This document shows, piece after piece, positions 25,797 to 33,612 of a stretch of DNA of 64,000 nt; position 1 is the stretch's first letter, and each line of letters begins with the position of its first letter. Position numbers and translations under genes: made by a program. A model generated the notes under the pieces. It did not search any database. It saw only the letters and a program-made list of their open reading frames with translations, and was not told the DNA's origin. The stretch comes from Nocardioides daeguensis (GTDB taxonomy: Bacteria > Actinomycetota > Actinomycetes > Propionibacteriales > Nocardioidaceae): NCBI RefSeq assembly GCF_019192965.1, contig NZ_JAHTKU010000008.1:1-64000 (forward strand), in the 5' to 3' direction.

Positions 25797-26911
25797 CAGC
25801 CCTCCTCGGCGACGGTGCGCAGGTACGTCGACGGAGCCAGCGGGACGTCGAGGCCGTCGTACAGGGCCGGGGTGGCGGCGCGCAGCCACGGGATCGCGTT
25901 GACCAGGCGGTTGGCAGCGGTGGCGTTGCCGCCCGCCGCGCGGTTGCCCCCCTCGTCGGTGGCCTCGACGTTGATCTCGATCCGCGGGCGGCCCTCGATG
26001 ATCACACGGTGGGCCCCGTCGCCACCGTCGGGCGGCATCGGCCAGTCGGTCGCGCAGGTCGCGCTGATCCGGGTCACGTGCTCGACCACGATCCTGGGCT
26101 CGCCACCGACGATGCCCTGCACCTCGAACCGCAGGCCGCCCTGGGTGCCGGCCCCGAAGTCGCCGAGGGCCGTGGTCACCGAGGAATCGAGGGCACGGCG
26201 CTCCACCGTCTCGCGCAGCTCGTCGACCTCCACCCCGAGCGCGCGGGCGATGAGCCGGATCTGGCCGCCCCACACCATCGACGGGATGCCCTCGGCCACC
26301 ATCGGCGGCTCGTAGTCCATCGGCTGGCCCATGCCCACGATGAAGCGCACCGAGTCCTCGGCGTCGTAGGTCGAGTAGTCGAAGATCTCCTGGCAGCGCA
26401 CCTGCTCGACCTCGGAGGCGAGGCCGCTGACCAGCGCAGGCAGCAGGTCGTTGCCCCAGCCCGGGTCGATGCCGCTGACGAACAGGGCGCTGCCGCCCTC
26501 GGCACAGGCCTTCTCGAGGGGGTCGCGCAGCTCGGCGGGCGCGCTGCGGTGGTCGTAGAGCGCGTAGACCGACGGCGTCACCACCACCGCGCCCCCGGCG
26601 AGGGCACGGGCGATGTCGACGACCGCGTCGTCGGGACGCAGCTCGCCACTGGCGGCGTAGGCGACCGCGCCGCCACCGTCGAGCGTCGCGAGCGCCGCCT
26701 CGACGTCGTTCGTCGCGGCGACACCGAGCACGCGGTCGAGGCCGGCGAGGTCGCCCGCGTCGCGGCCGAGCTTCGTCGGGTCGTTGACGACCACCGCGGA
26801 CAGGGTCAGGCCGGGATGTGCTGCCACCGCCCGGATGGACGCGCGGCCCATGTTGCCGGTGCCCCAGACGACGACCGGGACTGTTGGGTGGAACACGTTC
26901 TCATCGGCCAT
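25796..26911 (-). CDS. DapB-like NAD(P)-dependent dehydrogenase family protein
   Basis: 371 residues. N-terminal nucleotide-binding fold VVVWGTGNMGRASIRA with the dihydrodipicolinate-reductase-like arrangement, then a catalytic-type stretch VSGIDPGWGNDLLPALVSG. Longer than DapB (about 250) and without its lysine-pathway signature; it is closer to the large actinobacterial dihydrodipicolinate-reductase-like group related to amino-acid or amine dehydrogenases. Coupled to an AhpD-like protein. The substrate is unknown. TAGGGT ends seven bases before the ATG. Confidence 0.75.
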   Translation of the reverse strand: MADENVFHPTVPVVVWGTGNMGRASIRAVAAHPGLTLSAVVVNDPTKLGRDAGDLAGLDRVLGVAATNDVEAALATLDGGGAVAYAASGELRPDDAVVDIARALAGGAVVVTPSVYALYDHRSAPAELRDPLEKACAEGGSALFVSGIDPGWGNDLLPALVSGLASEVEQVRCQEIFDYSTYDAEDSVRFIVGMGQPMDYEPPMVAEGIPSMVWGGQIRLIARALGVEVDELRETVERRALDSSVTTALGDFGAGTQGGLRFEVQGIVGGEPRIVVEHVTRISATCATDWPMPPDGGDGAHRVIIEGRPRIEINVEATDEGGNRAAGGNATAANRLVNAIPWLRAATPALYDGLDVPLAPSTYLRTVAEEG

Positions 26912-26918
26912 GGTCGGG

Positions 26919-26924
26919 ACCCTA
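26919..26924 (-). promoter_or_regulatory. -10 element, leaderless, for the DapB-like operon
   Basis: Minus-strand TAGGGT ends seven bases before the ATG at 26911. Confidence 0.5.
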
Positions 26925-26977
26925 AGGGGCCCGCAGCCCGAGCGGTAGTGCGACAGCGTGTCAGTTTTTGAGAAACC

Positions 26978-27793
26978 TCACCGACGAGCGGTGACGTAGC
27001 AGGCGACGGCGGTCGCGGCGGCCACGTTGAGCGAGTCGACGCCGTGCTCGATGGTGCGGGCCATCGGGATGATCGCCCGGCGGTCGGCGGCCTGCTCCCA
27101 GCGCGCGGACAGCCCGTGCCCCTCCGAGCCGAGGACGAGGGCGACATTGTCCTGGCCGCGCACCGCCTCCTCGATCGGTACGGCGTCGGGCGCCAGGGTC
27201 AGCGCCACGGTGGTGAACCCACGCTCGCTGAGGGTGGGCAGGGCGTCGTACCAGTCCGGGAGCCGGGTCCAGGGCAGCGCGAACACGGCGCCCATGGCCA
27301 CCTTGATCGCGCGCCGGTAGAGCGGGTCGGCGCAGCGGGGCGCGAGCAGGACGGCGTCGAACCCGAGCGCGGCGCCGCTGCGCAGGATGGCGCCGACGTT
27401 GGTGTGGTCGACGAGGTCCTCGAGGACCAGGATCGTGCGGGCCCCGGCCAGGACGGCATCGAGGGACGGGAGCGGGCGGCGCTCGAGCGAGGCGAGGGCG
27501 CCGCGGTGGACGTGGAAGCCCGTGACCTGCTCGGCGAGGTCCTCGGAGAGGACGTAGCAGGGCGCGTCGCTGCGGTCGAGGACCTCGGCGAGGCCGTCGA
27601 GCCAGCGCGGCGCCATCAGGAAGGAGCGCGGGGTGTAGCCGGCCTCCACCGCGCGGCGTACCACCTTCTCCCCCTCGGCGAGGAAGAGCCCGTGCTCGGC
27701 CTCGAGGTGCTTGCGAAGCTCGACGTCGCGCAGGTCGCGGTAGTCGCCCAGCCGGGGGTCGGTCGGATCAGTGATCTCGACGAGCTCGGCCAC
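26978..27793 (-). CDS. SpoU/TrmH-family RNA 2'-O-methyltransferase
   Basis: 271 residues. An N-terminal RNA-binding substrate domain (GLFLAEGEKVVRRAVEAG) is followed by a SPOUT knot. The three motifs are visible: LEDLVDHTNVGAILRSG (motif 1), VALVLGSEGHGLS (motif 2) and IPMARTIEHGVDSLNVAAATAVA split around residues 240-265 (motif 3). It methylates a ribose in rRNA or tRNA using AdoMet; the target is not assignable. The GTG start lies two bases after the stop of the siroheme synthase gene, so it is probably the distal gene of that operon. Confidence 0.85.
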   Translation of the reverse strand: MAELVEITDPTDPRLGDYRDLRDVELRKHLEAEHGLFLAEGEKVVRRAVEAGYTPRSFLMAPRWLDGLAEVLDRSDAPCYVLSEDLAEQVTGFHVHRGALASLERRPLPSLDAVLAGARTILVLEDLVDHTNVGAILRSGAALGFDAVLLAPRCADPLYRRAIKVAMGAVFALPWTRLPDWYDALPTLSERGFTTVALTLAPDAVPIEEAVRGQDNVALVLGSEGHGLSARWEQAADRRAIIPMARTIEHGVDSLNVAAATAVACYVTARR

Positions 27794-27795
27794 GC

Positions 27796-29064
27796 TCAGC
27801 CCTGGTCGGCGAGGGCCGCGGGGAGGGGCGCGGAGAGGGCCTCGGGGTGCGCCACCGCGACGACGTCGCCGATCACGATGATCGCGGGCGGCTTCACGTC
27901 CTCCTCGACCAGGCGGGCTGCGAGGGTGCCGAGGGTGGCGAGCACGGTGCGCTGGGTCGGCATGGTGCCGTCGCAGACCACGGCCACGGGCGTGGACGCG
28001 GTGCGACCGCCCGCGACGAGCGCGTCGGCGATGTGAGGAGCGTTCTCGACGCCCATCATCACCACGACCGTCCCCTGCATCCGGGCGAGCGCGTCGTAGT
28101 TGACCAACGACTCCGGGTGGCCCGGCGGCAGGTGGCCGGAGACGACGGTGAACTCGTGGGTCACCCCGCGATGGGTCACCGGGATGCCGGCGATGCCGGG
28201 GACCGACACGGGCGAGGTGAGGCCCGGGATGACGGTGACCGGTACGCCGGCCTCGCGGCACGCGATGATCTCCTCGAAGCCGCGGCCGAACACGAAGTTG
28301 TCGCCACCCTTGAACCGGACGACGCGCTTCCCCTCGAGGGCGCGCTCGACGATGATCCGGTTGATCTCCTCCTGCTGCGCCGAGCGGCCGCGGGGCAGCT
28401 TGGCGACGTCGACCAGCTCGACGTCGGTGGGCAGGTCGCCGAGGAGCTCGCGCGGGGCGAGCCGGTCGGCGACGACGACGTCGGCGGCCATCAGCGCCTT
28501 GCGGCCGGCGATCGAGATCAGCTCCGGGTCGCCGGGGCCGCCCCCGACCAGCGTGACACCGGGCCGCCGCTCCGGGGTGCCGGCGCGGTGGTGGGGCGCG
28601 GCGATGGTGCCGTCGCGCAGGCCCGCCACGATCTCATCGCGTACCGAGGCGGAGCGACGCGGGTCGCGGTTGCCGACGACGGCCACGGTGATGCCGGCCT
28701 CGCGGCCGACGGCAGGCGTCCACGCCGTACCGAGCGTCGCGTCGTCGGAGCGCACGCAGAACACGCGCTGGGCCTCGCACAGCGCCGAGACGTGGTCGTT
28801 GACGGCGCGGTCGTCGGTGACCGCGATGACGTACCAGGCCCCGTCGACGTCGGAGTCCACGAAGGCACGCTCGTGCCAGGCGATCTCGCCCGAGCCGACC
28901 AGACCCTCGATGGCCGGGGTGACCATCGGGGACACGACGTGGACGTCGGCGCCGACGGCGATCAGCTGCGGGACGCGGCGCTGGGCCACGTGGCCGCCGC
29001 CGACGACGAGCACGCGGCGCCCCGCGAGGCGCAGACCGGAGGGGTACGGCGGGAAGTCGCTCAC
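27796..29064 (-). CDS. cysG: siroheme synthase: precorrin-2 dehydrogenase fused to uroporphyrinogen-III methyltransferase
   Basis: 422 residues. The N-terminal half binds NAD (RRVLVVGGGHVAQRR) and performs dehydrogenation/ferrochelation. The C-terminal half is the SUMT methylase, with VTLVGGGPGDPELIS, VRFKGGDNFVFGRG and VIPGLTSPVSVPG. Together they turn uroporphyrinogen III into siroheme for sulfite or nitrite reductase. The start at 29064 (GTG) is favoured because a GAGAAT box ends seven bases upstream; an ATG at 29073 adds three residues and is the alternative. No sulfite reductase gene is in the window. Confidence 0.88.
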   Translation of the reverse strand: MSDFPPYPSGLRLAGRRVLVVGGGHVAQRRVPQLIAVGADVHVVSPMVTPAIEGLVGSGEIAWHERAFVDSDVDGAWYVIAVTDDRAVNDHVSALCEAQRVFCVRSDDATLGTAWTPAVGREAGITVAVVGNRDPRRSASVRDEIVAGLRDGTIAAPHHRAGTPERRPGVTLVGGGPGDPELISIAGRKALMAADVVVADRLAPRELLGDLPTDVELVDVAKLPRGRSAQQEEINRIIVERALEGKRVVRFKGGDNFVFGRGFEEIIACREAGVPVTVIPGLTSPVSVPGIAGIPVTHRGVTHEFTVVSGHLPPGHPESLVNYDALARMQGTVVVMMGVENAPHIADALVAGGRTASTPVAVVCDGTMPTQRTVLATLGTLAARLVEEDVKPPAIIVIGDVVAVAHPEALSAPLPAALADQG

Positions 29065-29122
29065 GCCGACCATTCTCCCGGCATGGACGGGGACGCCCCT
29101 GACACGGGACCAGCACCCGGAC

Positions 29123-29128
29123 TAACTT
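29123..29128 (+). promoter_or_regulatory. -10 element, leaderless, for the PEBP gene
   Basis: TAACTT ends seven bases before the ATG at 29136. Confidence 0.5.
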
Positions 29129-29135
29129 CGGTGAC

Positions 29136-29663
29136 ATGAGTCTCGATCGCCCGGTCACCCCGGACCCCTACACCCTGCTCCCCGTCGTACCGTCCTTCGC
29201 GGTGACCAGCGCCGACGTCACCGACGGCCAGCCGCTGAAGGCCGAGCAGGTCTACTCCGGCGGCAACACCTCGCCGCAGCTCTCCTGGGAGCGCGGCCCG
29301 GAGGGGACCCAGAGCTACGTGGTCACCTGCTTCGACCCGGACGCGCCCGTCGTGAGCGGGTTCTGGCACTGGGTCGTGGTCGACCTGCCCGCCGACGTGA
29401 CGAGCCTCGACACCGGCGCCGGCGCGTCCGACGCCACCTTGCCGGCCGGCGCCTTCCACGTCCGCAACGACTTCGGTACGGCCGACTTCGGCGGGGCCGC
29501 CCCGCCCGAGGGCGACCAGGTGCACCGCTACTTCTTCGTGGTGCACGCGGTGAAGGAGCCGACGCTGGGCGTCGACTCCTCCGCCACGCCTGCCGTGGTC
29601 GGCTTCAACCTGGCGTTCAAGACCCTCGGCCGGGCGATCCTGACCGGCACCTACCAGCACTGA
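29136..29663 (+). CDS. YbhB/YbcL-type phosphatidylethanolamine-binding protein
   Basis: 175 residues, the usual length of bacterial Raf-kinase-inhibitor-like (PEBP) proteins. Visible features are [10 protein letters not shown], the anion-pocket stretch CFDPDAPV followed by [10 protein letters not shown], then [20 protein letters not shown]. The bacterial function is poorly understood; ligand binding in the cytoplasm is likely. No signal peptide. The gene ends 12 bases before a large palindrome. Confidence 0.88.
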   Translation: MSLDRPVTPDPYTLLPVVPSFAVTSADVTDGQPLKAEQVYSGGNTSPQLSWERGPEGTQSYVVTCFDPDAPVVSGFWHWVVVDLPADVTSLDTGAGASDATLPAGAFHVRNDFGTADFGGAAPPEGDQVHRYFFVVHAVKEPTLGVDSSATPAVVGFNLAFKTLGRAILTGTYQH

Positions 29664-29674
29664 CCCGTACGCAG

Positions 29675-29743
29675 TTCATGCGCTTGTCAGGGGTTGCAAC
29701 CCCTGACAAGCGCATGAATCCCCGGATGTCCGGGGATTCATGC
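29675..29743. repeat. 44-base perfect palindrome overlapping a second 32-base hairpin
   Basis: Bases 29675-29696 and 29697-29718 are exact reverse complements (22-base arms, no spacer). The right end of that palindrome (29712-29718, GCATGAA) is reused in a second hairpin with 14-base arms at 29712-29725 and 29730-29743 and an ATGT loop. The two structures cannot form together. Position between convergent stops (29663 and 29748) suggests a bidirectional terminator; the exactness and sharing are unusual. Confidence 0.85.
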
Positions 29744-29747
29744 AGGC

Positions 29748-30899
29748 TCACAGCCCCATCTGCTTGGCGATGATCAGCTTCATCACCTCGGACGTGCCGC
29801 CGTAGATCCGGTTGACCCGGTTGTCGGCGTACAGGCGGGCGATGGGGTACTCGTTCATGTAGCCGTAGCCCCCGTGGAGCTGGAGGCAGCGGTCGATGAC
29901 GCGGGCGGCGACCTCGGTGCAGAACAGCTTGGCCGAGGCCGCCTCGACCGCGGTCAGCTCGCCGAGGTCGTGCGCCTCGAGGGCACGGTCGGCGACGGCC
30001 TGGGCGGCGTCGACCTCGGCCTGGCAGGCGGCGAGCTCGAACTTGGTGTTCTGGAAGTGGGCCACGGGCTGGCCGAAGACCTTGCGCTCCTCGACGTACT
30101 GCTGCGTGAACCGCACGGCGGCGGCCGCCTGCGCATAGGCGCCGAACGCGATGCCGAGCCGCTCCTGCGGGAGGTTCTGGCCCAGGTAGCCGAAGCCCTC
30201 GTTCTCCTCGCCGAGCAGGTCCTCGGCGGGGACGCGGACGTCGGTGAAGGCGAGCTCGGCGGTGTCGGAGGTGCGCAGCCCGATCTTGTCCAGCTTGCGA
30301 CCGACCGTGTAGCCCTCGGACGTGGTGTCGACCACGAACAGCGAGATGCCGAAGCGTCGGTTGTTCTCGAGCGGCGGCGACGTGCGGGCGCAGACGATGA
30401 CGCGGTCGGCGTGGACGCCGCCCGTGATGAACGTCTTCGCGCCGTTGAGGACGTAGCTGTCGCCGTCGCGCTTGGCGGTGGTGGTCATGCCGGCGAGGTC
30501 GGAGCCGGTGCCCGGCTCGGTCATCGCGATCGCGAACATGGTCTCGCCGGTGACGAAGCCGGGCAGCCAGCGCTTCTTCTGCTCCTCGGTGGCCAGCTTG
30601 AGGAGGTAGGGCAGGCACAGCGCGACGTGGGTGCTCGAGCCGCCGAAGCTCACGCCCGCGCGGGCGAGCTCCTCGTACTGGACGGCGGCGAACTTGAAGG
30701 ACTCGATCCCCGCGCCGCCGTACTCCTCCGGCACCTCGATGCCGAAGGTGCCGAGCTCGCCGAGCTTCAGGTAGAAGTCACGCGGGACGAGGCCCGCCTC
30801 GAACCACTCCTGGTAGTGCGGCACGACCTCGGCCTCGATGAACGCGCGGATGGTCTTTCGGAAGGACTCGTGGTCCTCGTCGAACACGGTGCGGCGCAT
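29748..30899 (-). CDS. acyl-CoA dehydrogenase, long-chain (LCAD) catalytic type
   Basis: 383 residues, full length. Flavin segments MFAIAMTEPGTGSDL and TFITGGVHADR. The C-terminal motif reads IYGGTSE, with Gly where most family members have the catalytic Glu. The base is instead likely the Glu in LPQERLGIA (about residues 240-248), as in mammalian LCAD and isovaleryl-CoA enzymes. It therefore probably acts on long or branched acyl-CoA. A good ribosome site (AGAGGAG) precedes the ATG. Monocistronic, with an inverted repeat upstream. Confidence 0.88.
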   Translation of the reverse strand: MRRTVFDEDHESFRKTIRAFIEAEVVPHYQEWFEAGLVPRDFYLKLGELGTFGIEVPEEYGGAGIESFKFAAVQYEELARAGVSFGGSSTHVALCLPYLLKLATEEQKKRWLPGFVTGETMFAIAMTEPGTGSDLAGMTTTAKRDGDSYVLNGAKTFITGGVHADRVIVCARTSPPLENNRRFGISLFVVDTTSEGYTVGRKLDKIGLRTSDTAELAFTDVRVPAEDLLGEENEGFGYLGQNLPQERLGIAFGAYAQAAAAVRFTQQYVEERKVFGQPVAHFQNTKFELAACQAEVDAAQAVADRALEAHDLGELTAVEAASAKLFCTEVAARVIDRCLQLHGGYGYMNEYPIARLYADNRVNRIYGGTSEVMKLIIAKQMGL

Positions 30900-30936
30900 G
30901 ATGCTCCTCTCACGACGGCAGGGACTCCATCATCAC

Positions 30937-30953
30937 ACCGTCACTGTCACGGT
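30937..30953. promoter_or_regulatory. inverted repeat upstream of the LCAD-type gene
   Basis: ACCGT (30937-30941) and ACGGT (30949-30953) flank seven bases, 37 bases before the ATG at 30899. A weak operator candidate. Confidence 0.3.
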
Positions 30954-30963
30954 CCGGCCGGGG

Positions 30964-31623
30964 TCAGCGCACGGAGCTCCCGCCGGCCTCGCGGAGCAGC
31001 TGCTCGAACGGCGTGGGCGCCGCGAACCCGGCCGCCACCGACCGCCGCCGGGCGGCCGGGGCGGTCGCGGAGCCCGCGCCGAGCAGCGCCGCCAGCTCCC
31101 CGGCGGCCCGTTCGACCCGCTTGTCGAGGGCGCCGTCGTCGGTCCCGCCCGTCGCGGCGCCGAAGTCCTCGCTGGCAGCGAAGACCCCGGTGGGTACGAC
31201 GACCGCGCGCAGGTAGGCGAACAGGGGGCGCAGCGCGTGGTCGAGGACCAGGCTGTGCCGGGCGGTGCCGGCGGTCGCGGCGATGACGACGGGCACGCCG
31301 TCCAGCATGCCGTTGTCGAGGACGTCGAAGAACGTCTTGAACAGCCCCGAGTACGACGCCGAGAACACCGGCGTCACGACGACCAGACCGTCCGCGTGGC
31401 GCACGGCGTCGATGGACTGCGCGAGCTCGCCGGTGGCGAACCCGGTCAGCAGGTGGTCGGCCAGCGCGTGGGCCAGCGGCCGCAGCTCGACGTGCTGGAC
31501 CTCGACCTCCTGGCCGCGGGCGCCGACGGCCCGCTCGACGGCCTCGCCGAGCTTGTCGGCGAGCAGCTTCGTCGACGACGGGACGGACAGGCCCGCCGAG
31601 ACGACGACGATCTTCGTGGTCAT
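30964..31623 (-). CDS. LLM-partnered NAD(P)H:FMN reductase (CE1759 family)
   Basis: 219 residues of flavodoxin-like FMN reductase. N-terminal phosphate loop VVSAGLSVPSSTKLLAD, then VVVTPVFSASYSGLFKTFFD, then AATAGTARHSLVLDHALRPLF. It fits the CE1759 family of reductases that always sit beside a luciferase-like monooxygenase. It supplies reduced FMN to its partner. The ATG overlaps the monooxygenase stop (ATGA, 31620-31623). The Ala-rich tail of about 40 residues is not conserved in general FMN reductases. Confidence 0.85.
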   Translation of the reverse strand: MTTKIVVVSAGLSVPSSTKLLADKLGEAVERAVGARGQEVEVQHVELRPLAHALADHLLTGFATGELAQSIDAVRHADGLVVVTPVFSASYSGLFKTFFDVLDNGMLDGVPVVIAATAGTARHSLVLDHALRPLFAYLRAVVVPTGVFAASEDFGAATGGTDDGALDKRVERAAGELAALLGAGSATAPAARRRSVAAGFAAPTPFEQLLREAGGSSVR

Positions 31624-32774
31624 GCCTGAACCTCCTCGGTCTCCTCGGCACGGTCGGTGGTGCCGGTCATGGTGTCCTCCGCGTGGACGCTGACGTCCTG
31701 GGCACCGCCCGCGGCCGCGACGAGCGAGGCGTGGGTCGGGGCGTCCGGGACGGTGTCGGGACGGCCCTCGGCGAAGCCCGCGCGCATCGCGGGCAGGATC
31801 TCACCGAGCAGGTCGAGCTGCTCGAGGACCGTCTTGAGCGGCAGACCCGCGTGGTCGACCAGGAACAGCTGGCGCTGGTAGTGGCCGGCGTACTCCCGGA
31901 AGGACAGGGTCCGCTCGAGAACCTGCTGCGGCGAGCCGACGGTCAGCGGCGTGTGCTCGGTGAAGTCCTCGAGTGAGGGGCCGTGGCCGTAGACGGGCGC
32001 GTTGTCGAAGTACGGGCGGAACTCGCGCACGGCGTCCTGGCTGTTCTTCCGCATGAAGAACTGGCCGCCGAGGCCGACGATCGCCTGCTCGGCGGTGCCG
32101 TGCCCGTAGTGCTCGAAGCGCTCACGGTAGAGCCGCACCATCTGCTCGGTGTGCGACGCCGGCCAGAAGATGTGGTTGTGGAAGAAGCCGTCGCCGTAGT
32201 AGGCCGCCTGCTCGGCGATCTCGGGGCTGCGGATCGAGCCGTGCCACACGAACGGCGCGACGCCGTCGAGTGGGCGCGGGGTCGAGGTGTAGCCCTGGAG
32301 CGGGGTGCGGAAGCGCCCCTCCCAGTCCACGTTCGCCTCGGTCCACAGCCGCCGCAGCAGCGCGTAGTTCTCGATCGCCAAGTTGATGCCCTGGCGGATG
32401 TCCTTGCCGAACCAGGGGTAGACCGGGCCGGTGTTGCCGCGGCCCATCATCAGGTCGACCCGGCCGTCCGTCAGGTGCTGCAGCTTCGCGTAGTCCTCCG
32501 CGATGAGCACCGGGTCGGTCGTCGTGATCAGCGTCGTGGCCGTCGACAAGATGATGTTCTCGGTCTGCGCGCCGATGTAGGCGAGCGTCGCGGTGGGGTT
32601 GGACGCGATGAACGGCGGGTTGTGGTGCTCGCCGGTCGCGAACACGTCGAGGCCGATCTCCTCGGCCTTCTTCGCGATCGCGACGGTGGCCTTGATCCGC
32701 TCGTGCTCGGACGGCGTCTGCCCGGTGGTCGGGTCGGTGGTGACGTCGCCGACGGTGAAGATGCCGATCTGCAT
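31620..32774 (-). CDS. luciferase-like FMN-dependent monooxygenase (CE1758 family)
   Basis: 384 residues, TIM-barrel LLM family. Features are MQIGIFTVGDV, the FATGEHHN active-site region, LMMGRGNTGPVYPWFG and WHGSIRSPEIAEQAA. It matches the CE1758 family, the oxygenase half of a two-component system with no known substrate. First gene of a two-gene operon; the reductase is translated from an overlapping start. The leader has CAGGAG at a normal distance and a partly symmetrical site at 32809-32831. The C-terminal extension of about 30 acidic residues is of unknown use. Confidence 0.87.
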   Translation of the reverse strand: MQIGIFTVGDVTTDPTTGQTPSEHERIKATVAIAKKAEEIGLDVFATGEHHNPPFIASNPTATLAYIGAQTENIILSTATTLITTTDPVLIAEDYAKLQHLTDGRVDLMMGRGNTGPVYPWFGKDIRQGINLAIENYALLRRLWTEANVDWEGRFRTPLQGYTSTPRPLDGVAPFVWHGSIRSPEIAEQAAYYGDGFFHNHIFWPASHTEQMVRLYRERFEHYGHGTAEQAIVGLGGQFFMRKNSQDAVREFRPYFDNAPVYGHGPSLEDFTEHTPLTVGSPQQVLERTLSFREYAGHYQRQLFLVDHAGLPLKTVLEQLDLLGEILPAMRAGFAEGRPDTVPDAPTHASLVAAAGGAQDVSVHAEDTMTGTTDRAEETEEVQA

Positions 32775-32808
32775 GGTCCGCTCCTGGTGGGTGGTGGTCA
32801 GTCACCCG

Positions 32809-32831
32809 GGTTAACAGATGACATGTCAACC
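32809..32831. promoter_or_regulatory. imperfect palindrome upstream of the LLM operon
   Basis: A 23-base site with GGTT/AACC ends and an inner TGACATGTCA (32819-32828); 8 of 11 positions pair about the centre. A minus-strand TTGACA lies inside it. A MarR- or TetR-type operator is possible. Confidence 0.35.
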
Positions 32832-32853
32832 ATATTCCACCGAGGCGGGACCG

Positions 32854-33567
32854 TCAGCACCGGGCCAGCACCAGCACCGCCCGGTCGTCGTCGCCGCGGT
32901 CCACCCGGTCGATGATCCGCCGGGCCGTCCCCTCCCACCCGGCGAGGTACGCCGCCCGCGCCGTCTCCTGCAGCCACACGATCCCGGCGTCGATGTCGAC
33001 CGAGCGGGACTCGACGACGCCGTCGGTGTAGAACATCAGCGCGTCGCCCGGCCCGAGCAGCCCCGAGCTCTCGTGGACCTCGGGCGTCTCGCTCACCCCG
33101 AGCGCGGTCCCCCGGGCGTTGTCGACCCGCCACGTGCGCTCCGCGGCGCTCCACACCAGGGCCGGCGGGTGGCCGGCACTGCGGATCAGGTACGCGCCGG
33201 TCGCCAGGTCCAGGTCGAGCTGCACGGCCGTCGCGATCGCCTCCTCCGACGGCTGGCGCAGCAGGTACGCGTTGGCGTCGCGGAGCAGATCGGCGCCCGG
33301 CACCGCCCCGATCAGGCTCTCCAGCGCGCCGGCGAACTGCAGTGCGGCGGGCACCGCCGTCTCCCCGCTGCCGCACACGTCGACCAGCACGGTGCGCAGC
33401 CGGGTGCCGGACTCCTGCAGGTCGCCGACGATGAAGTCGCCGCCGTACGCATAGCCCGCGGCGGACAGCATCGCGGACTGGTGTCGCCACCCCTGCGGCA
33501 GGGCGGGCATCCGGCCGCGGGCCAGGAGCCTCTCGCGGAGCCGGGCCCAGGCGGCAGCGTCCTCCAT
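32854..33567 (-). CDS. SpoIIE-type PP2C serine phosphatase
   Basis: 237 residues, essentially one phosphatase domain. Metal-binding Asp residues are seen in YGGDFIVGD and VLVDVCGSGE (Asp of motif 2), then SAGHPPALV, the FYTDGVVESR motif near 190 and a terminal RGDDDRAVLVL. Such domains dephosphorylate anti-anti-sigma factors in partner-switching systems, usually with a sensor domain; here only about 40 residues precede the catalytic part. No STAS or anti-sigma gene is near. TACGCT ends six bases before the ATG. Confidence 0.83.
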   Translation of the reverse strand: MEDAAAWARLRERLLARGRMPALPQGWRHQSAMLSAAGYAYGGDFIVGDLQESGTRLRTVLVDVCGSGETAVPAALQFAGALESLIGAVPGADLLRDANAYLLRQPSEEAIATAVQLDLDLATGAYLIRSAGHPPALVWSAAERTWRVDNARGTALGVSETPEVHESSGLLGPGDALMFYTDGVVESRSVDIDAGIVWLQETARAAYLAGWEGTARRIIDRVDRGDDDRAVLVLARC

Positions 33568-33573
33568 CGGCAC

Positions 33574-33579
33574 AGCGTA
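33574..33579 (-). promoter_or_regulatory. -10 element, leaderless, for the PP2C phosphatase
   Basis: Minus-strand TACGCT ends six bases before the ATG at 33567. The divergent TAGACT box for 33613 lies 22 bases away. Confidence 0.5.
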
Positions 33580-33600
33580 GAGCCGCGACCGGTGCGTCCC

Positions 33601-33606
33601 TAGACT
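33601..33606 (+). promoter_or_regulatory. -10 element, leaderless, for the hydrolase at 33613
   Basis: TAGACT ends six bases before the GTG at 33613. Confidence 0.5.
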
Positions 33607-33612
33607 TCCGAC

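Noticed and set aside
26925..26977. A terminator at the T-run between the DapB-like and RNA methyltransferase genes
   Set aside because: The T-run is on the plus strand while the genes are on the minus strand, and the possible stem is only four or five pairs.
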